Shown one piece after another: positions 8,169 through 13,375 of a DNA stretch of 13,375 nt (its first letter is position 1; each line of letters starts with the position of its first letter). The stretch is from Pseudomonadota bacterium (lineage in GTDB: Bacteria; Desulfobacterota; Desulfobacteria; Desulfobacterales; Desulfosarcinaceae), in the NCBI GenBank assembly GCA_023435265.1, contig JAEYRZ010000188.1, positions 1 to 13,375 of the forward strand. The letters are read 5' to 3'. The position numbers and the translations under genes were made by a program. Below the pieces are notes generated by a model, which ran no database searches, was not told the origin of the DNA, and saw only the letters and a program-made list of their open reading frames with translations.

Positions 8169-8644
8169 CGACACCGCCATCGCATTGCTTCGCGGCCGCA
8201 CCCGTAGCCGAATGGAAGAAGATCAAAAAACTTCCCGGCAAGAGGCCAAAGCATCCGGTCCGCGTAGAGATTCGGACCAGTCCGAACATGCATCTTTTTA
8301 GACCTTCCGCGCGGATTACGGGAATACGGTGTTCTCTGTATTTGACCAGGCGTTTCCAGCGCATCGGAATTCCGGAGCATCGATGCGCAAGCGTTATTGC
8401 ATTTCATAAATACGATAACATACTGCCTGCGGAAGCGGTTTGGGTTGATGATCGCCCGCCTCGGGGTCGAATCGGTATCGCAATCGGGCATCGATCTCCA
8501 ATTCATTTGCGTCCCGATTCCGACCCCGGCCCCAAAATGATATATTGCGATACTCTGAACAAATGTACTGAGTGCTCCGGAGCGCCTAAGCCAACTGCCG
8601 CACTTGAATTCTCGGATATCCGCATTCCTTTTTGACTTCCGTAA
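8169..8644. other. 476-nt region without a supportable gene
   Basis: This lies between the stop of the D-2-hydroxyacid dehydrogenase and the small gene heading the pyruvate dehydrogenase operon. Open frames cross it on both strands, but their translations have no domain-like composition, no ribosome site and no recognisable motif. It is more AT-rich in places than the flanking genes (around 8400-8425 and 8535-8565), as expected of a promoter region for the minus-strand operon. I could not fix a convincing promoter. It holds a long hairpin (8462-8528) and a short one (GGTCCG 8257-8262 with CGGACC 8273-8278). Confidence 0.6.
8462..8528. repeat. Long inverted repeat in the upstream region of the aceE operon
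   Basis: CGGGGTCGAATCGG (8462-8475) pairs with CCGATTCCGACCCCG (8514-8528) over 14 bp with one bulged base. The intervening loop is 38 nt. Neither strand shows a T-run after the stem, so a simple terminator is unlikely. It could be a structured leader, a small RNA element or a regulator site. Confidence 0.55.
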
Positions 8645-9655
8645 TCACGTTCCGCTGTGGATCGTATTTTGCGGGGTGCCGGCGATAAAGGCGCGGATAT
8701 TGTCAGCCGTGGTATCGAGGATGCGCTGCACAGCCTCGGTGGTGTTGAATGCCGAATGGGGGGTGATCACGACATTGCGGTGGCGCAGCAGGATGTGATC
8801 GGCCAGCAGATCGGCTAGATTGTGGCGGTCCTGGAACGTCCTGCGCAGCAGTTCGGCCTCTTCGCGGATGGCCGGTTCCTCGGGCAGCACGTCGAGGCCG
8901 GCGGCCCGGAGCGTGCCGTCGGACAAGGCGCGCAGCAGGGCATGCGTATCGACCAGCGAACCCCGGGCCGTATTGATCAAAACGCTGCCTTTCTTCATCC
9001 GCGCCAATTCCGCCGCCCCGATCAGGTGATGGGTCCGTGGCGTCGCGGGCACATGCAGGGTGACGATATCGGAGGCGGCCAGCAGTTCGTCGAGCGGGAC
9101 ATAGCGGAAACCATGGCGGTCGGCAAGCTGCGGCCGCGGAACCGGATCGTGGGCCGTCACCTGCATACCGAAGCCCCTGGCGATGGCGATGACATGCTCT
9201 CCGATCGCGCCCGTGCCGACGACGCCGAGCATCTTGCCGCGCAGGTCGAAGCCGCGCAGCCCGTGCAGGTCGAACTGCCCCCGCCGGGTGCGGTCGATAG
9301 CCTCCACCAGGCGGTGGCTGATGGTCAGCAGCAGTCCGAAGACGTGTTCGGCTACCGTGTGTTCGCCGTAGACCGGAACGTTGCACACCGCGATCCCCCG
9401 CCCGAGGCAGGTCTCCAGAGAAATGTGGTCGTAGCCGGTGGAGCGTGTGGCGATCATCCGCAGACGCATCATTCGTCCGAGCACATCGGCGTCCAGACGC
9501 GAATGGATGAAAGGTGAGACGATCTCCGCCGACCGGTACCGATCCGCGTTTTCGCCGGACAGCCGCTCGGCCGTGAAGACAAGCTTGTGCTCGCCCGCAA
9601 GGGCATCGAAAGCGGCCTGTTCCCATTCTTCGACTTCGAAAATGACGATTTTCAA
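8645..9655 (-). CDS. NAD-dependent D-2-hydroxyacid dehydrogenase (D-lactate dehydrogenase-like)
   Basis: This 336-residue cytosolic oxidoreductase would interconvert a 2-oxoacid and a D-2-hydroxyacid using NAD(H). The Rossmann NAD-binding motif GTGAIG is at 147-152, followed by D169 of AHDP, where NAD-preferring enzymes have an acidic residue. Catalytic residues are visible: R231 (in NTARG), a glutamate at 259/260 (in DVLPEEP) and H300 (in TPHSA). STGYDHI (72-78) is the usual substrate-domain signature. The segment around 275-296 before the catalytic histidine resembles that of fermentative D-lactate dehydrogenases more than phosphoglycerate dehydrogenases. D-lactate/pyruvate is therefore the best guess, but the substrate cannot be fixed from sequence. 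TTG 9655 is the chosen start, with GGGAGA 5 nt upstream. The gene is divergent from the usp gene and stands alone on its strand. Confidence 0.9.
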   Translation of the reverse strand: MKIVIFEVEEWEQAAFDALAGEHKLVFTAERLSGENADRYRSAEIVSPFIHSRLDADVLGRMMRLRMIATRSTGYDHISLETCLGRGIAVCNVPVYGEHTVAEHVFGLLLTISHRLVEAIDRTRRGQFDLHGLRGFDLRGKMLGVVGTGAIGEHVIAIARGFGMQVTAHDPVPRPQLADRHGFRYVPLDELLAASDIVTLHVPATPRTHHLIGAAELARMKKGSVLINTARGSLVDTHALLRALSDGTLRAAGLDVLPEEPAIREEAELLRRTFQDRHNLADLLADHILLRHRNVVITPHSAFNTTEAVQRILDTTADNIRAFIAGTPQNTIHSGT

Positions 9656-9660
9656 GGCAT

Positions 9661-9666
9661 TCTCCC
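9661..9666 (-). promoter_or_regulatory. Shine-Dalgarno for the TTG start of the hydroxyacid dehydrogenase
   Basis: GGGAGA on the minus strand, 5 nt before TTG 9655, which opens directly into the conserved N-terminal strand MKIVIFEV. No ATG is available in frame nearby. Confidence 0.65.
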
Positions 9667-9763
9667 GGCGGTGGACGACCTCGGGTTCCGAAGCAATGAT
9701 AAGGCGCGCCTGTACAATCTAAATAGAGCAGTCGAAAAATACGGCGCGCTCCCCATTTCATCG

Positions 9764-9775
9764 CCCGCCGGCGGG
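9764..9775. repeat. Perfect GC palindrome CCCGCCGGCGGG
   Basis: A 12-bp perfect dyad midway between two divergent genes. It could be a regulator operator or simply a GC-rich chance palindrome. No second copy was seen nearby. Confidence 0.4.
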
Positions 9776-9814
9776 GCATAGAAGAAAAATGGCTGGATGA
9801 ATCTCACGTCGGCC

Positions 9815-9843
9815 TTGATACGCCGGCCTACCGCCGGTATTGG
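9815..9843 (+). promoter_or_regulatory. Tentative sigma-70-like promoter for usp
   Basis: TTGATA (9815-9820) is followed after exactly 17 nt by TATTGG (9838-9843), 71 nt before the usp ATG. The -35 matches 5 of 6 consensus bases but the -10 is weak, so this is only a candidate. Confidence 0.2.
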
Positions 9844-9914
9844 ATCGGCGTTCGATGGTCGGAACCACGGACCGGCGTCATTGCGCCGGAACCGTTTCAT
9901 GGAAAGGATGCGCC

Positions 9915-10364
9915 ATGTTGGCGATTGGTAGAATTTTATGCGCCACGGACTTCAGCGCGCCGTCTCGCATGGCGCTCGAGGCGGCCGTGGCGCTGGCGGA
10001 AAAGTTTCAGGCCGAACTGATCCTTCTGCACTCGATTGCCCCCCTGCCCTTCCTGGCTGAAATGACCGCGCCCGCCGGCTATCCGCTGGCCAAGGTCGAG
10101 GAGCGGCTCGAAAAAGAGGCCCGTCTGGCCATGGACGACCTGGTCTCGATGGTTCCCGGACAAATCAAACTGCATACGCGCATCGTTCACGGTAAGGCGT
10201 CGGACCAGATCATCCGCCTGGCCGAAGAGGAATCGGTAGACTTGATCGTCCTGGCCAGCCACGGCGAATCGGGCGGGCGCGACTTTGTTCTGGGGGAGGT
10301 CACCGACCGCGTGGTGCGTGCGTCGCCGTTCTCGGTCCTGACGGTGCGGCTGCCGCAGACATGA
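9915..10364 (+). CDS. Universal stress protein, single UspA domain
   Basis: This 149-residue cytoplasmic protein has one Usp fold. The N-terminal strand ends in ATDFS with the conserved D12, and the C-terminal nucleotide-binding region is VLASHGESGG then VLGEVTDRVV. In ATP-binding members the loop is G-x2-G-x9-G-S/T. Here the first glycine is A114, G117 and G127 are kept, and the last position is E128 instead of Ser/Thr. It may therefore be a weak or non-ATP-binding member. I chose ATG 9915 because AAGGA lies 7 nt upstream and the family domain starts there; upstream in-frame sequence does not look coding. It is the only plus-strand gene, divergent from the hydroxyacid dehydrogenase and convergent with the kai operon. 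Expression under stress or growth arrest is typical of the family but not shown by the sequence. Confidence 0.93.
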   Translation: MLAIGRILCATDFSAPSRMALEAAVALAEKFQAELILLHSIAPLPFLAEMTAPAGYPLAKVEERLEKEARLAMDDLVSMVPGQIKLHTRIVHGKASDQIIRLAEEESVDLIVLASHGESGGRDFVLGEVTDRVVRASPFSVLTVRLPQT

Positions 10365-10471
10365 ACGTGACGGCGATGGGGGTCGACAGCCTTCGGCGGG
10401 CGTGCGTGGGGAAGCACGCATCGGTCGATTGAACGGTTCTCGCCGGGTGAAGCCTTTCCCGAAACCGCTTC

Positions 10472-10499
10472 CACCTGCCGGTGCTCACCTGCCGGCGCT
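10472..10499. repeat. 14-bp tandem repeat across the stop codon of the kinase-receiver gene
   Basis: CACCTGCCGGTGCT (10472-10485) is followed at once by CACCTGCCGGCGCT (10486-10499), with one mismatch. The second unit encodes the last residues of the minus-strand kinase-receiver and the stop codon spans the junction. Because 14 is not a multiple of three, gain or loss of a unit would shift the frame and move the end of the protein. Confidence 0.7.
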
Positions 10500-12173
10500 G
10501 CCGGAGGCGGTGCCGGGATGGCGGACTGCACTCAGCAACTCCGAAACCGAGCAGTCTTTGATGCGGTAGTCCGCGGCGCCCGCATTGCGCATCACTTGGA
10601 TGCGTTCGTGATCGTCATACATCGAGAGCGCGATGATGCGCACCTCGGGCATTTCTTTGTGAATCACGCGGGTGGCTTCGATTCCACTCACAAGCGGCAT
10701 GCCGATGTCCATCAGGATGACGTTCGGCATCAGCTCGCGCGACAGCTCGATGGCCTGCAGGCCGTCTCCGGCCTGGCCGACCACGGCGATGTCCGGTTCG
10801 CGGCCCAGCATGCGGGCGATTCCGTCGCGGAACAAAGTGTGGTCGTCGGCCACCAGAACGCGGATCATGGGCTCCGTGAAAGAGGCCGGTTCGCCGGCTG
10901 CGGGCAGGTGCGCCGCACGCGGTTCGATCCGGACGGATAGGCTGGGTTTCTCCGCGGCCGGAACCGGAATCACGAGCTCGAAGCGGCTGCCCCGGCCGGG
11001 ATAGCTGTGGATTATCAACTCGCCCTCGAAAAACTCGATCCGCTCGCGAATGCTGAACAGGCCGAATCCATTTGCGCTCTCTTCCTGCAGCAGGCGGTCG
11101 GGATCGAAGCCGGTGCCCTCGTCGCTGACCGTGATCCGCAACCGCCCGGAATCGAGGGCTTCGAGTTCCACCCTGGCCCGGGATACCTGGGCATGCTTGA
11201 CCGCATTGAACAACAACTCGCGCACGGCTTCAAATGCAAATAGTTTGATGTCGTCCTCGATTTGCGGTTCGAAGCCGATCGAAAGGTCGACCGCAAGGCC
11301 GTGCATCTGGTGCATCCAGCCCACCAGCCACTCCAGGCCTTCCCCAAGGCCGCCCTGATAGAGAATCGGCGGGCTCAGGTCGGTGCTCAGCGAACGCGTC
11401 ATCCGGATCGATTCGGCCACGATGTCTTCGACCTCGGAGATCGCCCCCCGCAGGCTCCGGCCGCTCATCTGTTCGGCGATGTAGCCGAGCTGCAGCTTGG
11501 CCGAGGCGAGGTACTGCTGCAGGCCGTCGTGCAGCAAGCGGGACACGCGCTTACGCTCGCGCTGTTCAGCCAGGGTCAGCTTGGAGGTCAGCTGCCGCAA
11601 CTGCTCGGCCCGCCTCTGGAGTTCTTCATTTTGCGATTGCAGATGATGCGAGTAGGCTCTTAAGGTTTCTTCCCCCGCTTTCTGGTCGGTCAGGTCGGTC
11701 ACCAGCATGCAGAGAACACTGCTGTCTTCCAGCGGCAGTGCATTCAACGAGATCAGGCAGGGGATCGAACGACCGGAATGGCTGACCAGATCGAATTCGA
11801 ACTTGATCCCGGATACGGGAACCTTGTCCAGGTGCTTCTGGAAACGCTCCGCCATTTCAGGTTTGACCAGGCGCTCCACCGGGCTGCCGATCAGCACGTT
11901 CGCCGGCAGGTGAAACATTTCGGCAAAACGGTGGTTGCAGTACAGGACCGTGCCCCTGGCCGTGAGGATGACCGCGCCCTCATGCATGTTCTCGATCAGG
12001 ACGCGGTAGGTGTGATCCGCGCCCTTGAGCGTATAAACGGCTTCCCGATCGCCGCCCGAGACCACCAGGGCATCGACACGCCCCTTGCGGATCGCATCGA
12101 TCAGTTCTTCGGCTTCTTCGAGCCTGCGCCGCAGGTCCTGGTTTTCCGCCTGGAGATTATCTTTTAAGTCCAT
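10485..12173 (-). CDS. PAS-HisKA_3 histidine kinase fused to NarL-type receiver, no DNA-binding domain
   Basis: This 562-residue protein has no membrane segments. In order it has an N-terminal coiled coil (about 5-30), one PAS domain (about 52-165) and a coiled coil (about 170-205). A NarX-type dimerisation domain follows, with phospho-acceptor H215 in RLLHDGLQQ. The ATPase domain has N323 in its N-box, DEGTG at 351-355 and GFGL at 369-372. After a 30-residue linker a receiver begins at MIRVLVADD (436), with acidic pair D443/D444, phospho-acceptor D489, S517 and K539. Proteins with such NarL-like receivers normally continue into a LuxR-type helix-turn-helix. Here the chain stops about 12 residues after the receiver with a Gly/Ala/Ser-rich tail. 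The start ATG 12173 has GGTGA just upstream and lies 18 nt after kaiB-2, so this is probably the output kinase of the Kai timer. Linker and receiver start suggest fusion of once-separate kinase and regulator genes. Confidence 0.92.
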   Translation of the reverse strand: MDLKDNLQAENQDLRRRLEEAEELIDAIRKGRVDALVVSGGDREAVYTLKGADHTYRVLIENMHEGAVILTARGTVLYCNHRFAEMFHLPANVLIGSPVERLVKPEMAERFQKHLDKVPVSGIKFEFDLVSHSGRSIPCLISLNALPLEDSSVLCMLVTDLTDQKAGEETLRAYSHHLQSQNEELQRRAEQLRQLTSKLTLAEQRERKRVSRLLHDGLQQYLASAKLQLGYIAEQMSGRSLRGAISEVEDIVAESIRMTRSLSTDLSPPILYQGGLGEGLEWLVGWMHQMHGLAVDLSIGFEPQIEDDIKLFAFEAVRELLFNAVKHAQVSRARVELEALDSGRLRITVSDEGTGFDPDRLLQEESANGFGLFSIRERIEFFEGELIIHSYPGRGSRFELVIPVPAAEKPSLSVRIEPRAAHLPAAGEPASFTEPMIRVLVADDHTLFRDGIARMLGREPDIAVVGQAGDGLQAIELSRELMPNVILMDIGMPLVSGIEATRVIHKEMPEVRIIALSMYDDHERIQVMRNAGAADYRIKDCSVSELLSAVRHPGTASGSAGR

Positions 12174-12191
12174 TCATTCACCATTCAGAAA

Positions 12192-12581
12192 TCATTTCCG
12201 CGATGAAATGTCATCGTTTTCATTTTGGCTTCCCTTGGGCAGGATATCGAGTCCCACCAGGATCCTTTCTTTGTCCGAGAGATCGCCGATGAAGCGGCGC
12301 AACGGCAGGGGGAGTTTTTTCACCAGGGTGGGCGCCGCGATGATCTGTTCGTTGCGGCTCTCTTCGGGATGCTGATAGATATCGATGACCTCCAGACGGT
12401 ATCGGTCGTCGAGATATTGTTTGCAAATCTTTTCGAGGTTCTGGATGGCCCGCATTGAAGTCGGCGTCATACCGCTCACGAAAAGACGCAGGACGATCTT
12501 CTCATTCTTCTGCAGGGCTTCCTCGAATGCCTTGAGCGAGTTCTTGGGTTCTTCCTTCACATGCCTTCGCTTTCCGATCAA
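12192..12581 (-). CDS. kaiB: KaiB-family protein, divergent second copy
   Basis: This 129-residue KaiB-family protein has a thioredoxin-like fold. KaiB proteins bind KaiC and can switch fold. The core from LRLFVSGMTP to ILVGLDIL (about 31-114) is clearly KaiB. It carries a charged N-terminal extension of about 28 residues and an acidic C-terminal tail. The usual LPPP motif is LPLP here (P91-L92-P93), and the residue matching cyanobacterial Y8 is Ile, so its fold-switch balance may differ from copy 1. The conserved IGDLS, Gly and Asp of GLD remain. The TTG start at 12581 overlaps the kaiB-1 stop by 4 nt and implies translational coupling, but it has no ribosome site. GTG 12560, with AAGG nearby, is an alternative that removes seven residues. 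It lies between kaiB-1 and the kinase gene. An alternative role is as a SasA-like KaiB paralogue acting on KaiC or the kinase. Confidence 0.92.
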   Translation of the reverse strand: MIGKRRHVKEEPKNSLKAFEEALQKNEKIVLRLFVSGMTPTSMRAIQNLEKICKQYLDDRYRLEVIDIYQHPEESRNEQIIAAPTLVKKLPLPLRRFIGDLSDKERILVGLDILPKGSQNENDDISSRK

Positions 12582-12868
12582 TTGCGGCGCAGGTCCAATC
12601 CGACCAGAACGCGTTCGGTATTGGAGAGGTCGCCGATGATCTTGCGCAGGGGCGGCGGAAGCCGCCGCACCAGCGTGGGAATGGCCAGGATCTGATCGCC
12701 CTTGGCCAGTTGGGGGTTCTCGACCAGGTCGATCACCTCGATGCTGTACCGGCCTTTCAGATGCTCCTCGCAGATTTTCTTCAGGTTGGCGAAGGCCTGC
12801 AGGGACTTGGGCGTCTGGCCGGCGACGTAGAGTCTCAAGCTGTAATGGGAATCTGGATTATTATCCAT
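12578..12868 (-). CDS. kaiB: KaiB, canonical-like copy
   Basis: This 96-residue KaiB closely matches the cyanobacterial family along its full length: LRLYVAGQTP (11-20), VIDLVENPQLA (45-55), IPTL, the triple proline LPPP (P71-P73) and KIIGDLS then GLDL at the end. The residue matching Synechococcus/Thermosynechococcus Y8 is conserved. Cyanobacterial K58 is Gln. KaiB binds the CI ring of KaiC after a rare fold switch and resets or slows its cycle; this is known for the family and inferred here. ATG 12868 overlaps the kaiC stop by 8 nt and has AAAGG 7 nt upstream, so it is likely translated together with kaiC. A second, more divergent KaiB follows directly. Confidence 0.96.
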   Translation of the reverse strand: MDNNPDSHYSLRLYVAGQTPKSLQAFANLKKICEEHLKGRYSIEVIDLVENPQLAKGDQILAIPTLVRRLPPPLRKIIGDLSNTERVLVGLDLRRN

Positions 12869-13375
12869 CGGATTGCCTTTGCATAGCGCCGCGCAGGGTT
12901 TCCATACGGGTGCGATTTCGGGATTCAGTCCGGCTTCGTAATTCGTGTTCGTCGATGCGCTTCTGGATTTCGGTCTCTTCCGCCTCCAGCTGAGCGCGCA
13001 GCATGGCGATCTGCGCTTCGGTCATCTCGCGCTTGTGGATAAGCTCCCTTTTGCGCCGCTGCATTTCCTGCTCGTGCTGCAGGGAGGCCGCTGTTTCGGC
13101 AGCCTCCTGGGCCAGCCGTGCCGTACCGGTCAAGACCCCGGCCGGGCCGGTATAGGGCGCGACGATATCGATACCCTGTTCCGTGATCCGGAATTCGCGG
13201 ATCTGATTGGAATGTGCCATGCCCCGCGACTTCATAATATAGAGTCCGCGGTTGCGTTCACCACTGCTTTCGATCTCTTTGAGCAGGATCCAGGTGTCCA
13301 TCAGCGAAGAGACGCCGATGGCCGTGTCTTCATTTGCACCCGTCTGGGTCAGGGCGGTGAAGATCGAGGTGATGC
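12861..13375 (-). CDS. kaiC: KaiC, C-terminal part with coiled-coil tail (5' end outside window)
   Basis: The last 170 residues of a KaiC ATPase are visible, entering from the right edge with frame codon at 13371-13373. The end of the CII domain is clear: ITSIFTALTQTG, then VSSLMDTWILLKEIES and KSRGMAHSNQIREF. The pair of serines in VSSLMD (bases 13305-13310) aligns with the S431/T432 autophosphorylation sites of Synechococcus KaiC. In place of the short KaiA-binding tail of cyanobacterial KaiC there is YTGPAGVLTGTARLAQEA followed by about 80 residues of charged helix predicted to be a coiled coil. Extended tails of this sort occur in non-cyanobacterial KaiC, and in Rhodobacter sphaeroides the tail joins two hexamers. 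The P-loops lie outside the window. It heads, or sits upstream in, the kaiC-kaiB-kaiB-kinase operon. Confidence 0.96.
   Translation of the reverse strand, partial: ITSIFTALTQTGANEDTAIGVSSLMDTWILLKEIESSGERNRGLYIMKSRGMAHSNQIREFRITEQGIDIVAPYTGPAGVLTGTARLAQEAAETAASLQHEQEMQRRKRELIHKREMTEAQIAMLRAQLEAEETEIQKRIDEHELRSRTESRNRTRMETLRGAMQRQSDG

Larger units (their letters stand above)
9656..9914. other. Divergent intergenic region between dehydrogenase and usp genes
   Basis: These 259 nt must hold the 5' regions of two divergent genes. They contain a perfect 12-bp palindrome (9764-9775), an AT-rich patch around 9713-9742 suited to minus-strand promotion, and a hairpin in the likely usp leader (CCGGCG 9872-9877 with CGCCGG 9884-9889). 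In-frame codons continue upstream of the usp ATG, but their translation does not look like protein. Confidence 0.6.

Noticed and set aside
8220..8250. Possible terminator (GGCCTCTTGCC then TTTTTT on the minus strand) upstream of the helical gene
   Set aside because: The stem is only 3-4 bp and separated from the T-run by six bases; too weak to call.
7936..8364. Minus-strand open frame of 142 codons overlapping the helical gene
   Set aside because: It runs in another frame through the coding part of the gene at 7710-8168, with Arg/Pro/Ala-rich shadow composition at its end.
8150..8635. Plus-strand open frame of 161 codons in the gene-poor stretch
   Set aside because: It overlaps the start of the minus-strand helical gene, has no ribosome site, and its translation has no domain character.
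9655..9660. ATGCCTTGA before the hydroxyacid dehydrogenase start, considered as a leader mini-ORF
   Set aside because: It is only a two-codon start-stop overlapping the TTG start; most likely coincidence.
10400..10420. Hairpin GCGTGC/GCACGC between convergent usp and kinase-receiver genes, considered as a terminator
   Set aside because: Stem of only 6 bp and no T-run on either strand, so not supported as an intrinsic terminator.

Overview
The window is GC-rich, densely coded bacterial DNA. A proteobacterial-type homodimeric pyruvate dehydrogenase E1, a KaiC/KaiB cluster without KaiA, PAS-rich two-component proteins and CACAGAG-type intergenic hairpins all suggest a proteobacterium in the broad sense (gamma- or delta-type/Desulfobacterota). 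I cannot name a genus. Every gene is on the minus strand except one universal stress protein gene, so the minus-strand operons read from high to low coordinates. Several genes appear to start with TTG.

Region A (13375 to 10485, minus) is a Kai-type timing operon. In transcription order it holds the C-terminal part of kaiC (5' end outside the window), kaiB-1, kaiB-2, and a soluble PAS/HisKA_3 histidine kinase fused to a NarL-type receiver. Junctions are overlapping or very tight: 8 nt overlap, 4 nt overlap, 18 nt gap. The likely logic is a KaiB-regulated KaiC ATPase timer feeding a two-component output. The receiver has no DNA-binding domain, so the final target must lie elsewhere. A 14-bp tandem repeat straddles the stop codon of the last gene.

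Region B (10364 to 8645) holds a universal stress protein gene (plus) and, divergent from it, an NAD-dependent D-2-hydroxyacid (D-lactate-like) dehydrogenase gene (minus). The 259-nt region between them contains palindromic sequence. The usp gene is convergent with the kai operon.

Region C (8644 to 8169) is 476 nt with no gene I can support. It contains one good long hairpin and probably the promoter region of the next operon.

Region D (8168 to 1, minus) starts with a small helical protein of unknown function and continues with aceE (E1), aceF/E2 and lpdA/E3 of the pyruvate dehydrogenase complex. These enzymes convert pyruvate, CoA and NAD+ to acetyl-CoA, CO2 and NADH. The region ends with a large multi-pass membrane PAS sensor truncated by the window edge. 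Two different intergenic inverted repeats separate the complex genes: a CACAGAG-type hairpin between E1 and E2, and a structure built from tandem 16-mers between E2 and E3 that includes the E2 stop codon. The D-2-hydroxyacid dehydrogenase and the complex both act on 2-oxoacids such as pyruvate, so the window may be a pyruvate-metabolism neighbourhood next to a timing operon; that link is inference only.

No tRNA, rRNA, CRISPR array, insertion sequence or phage gene was seen.
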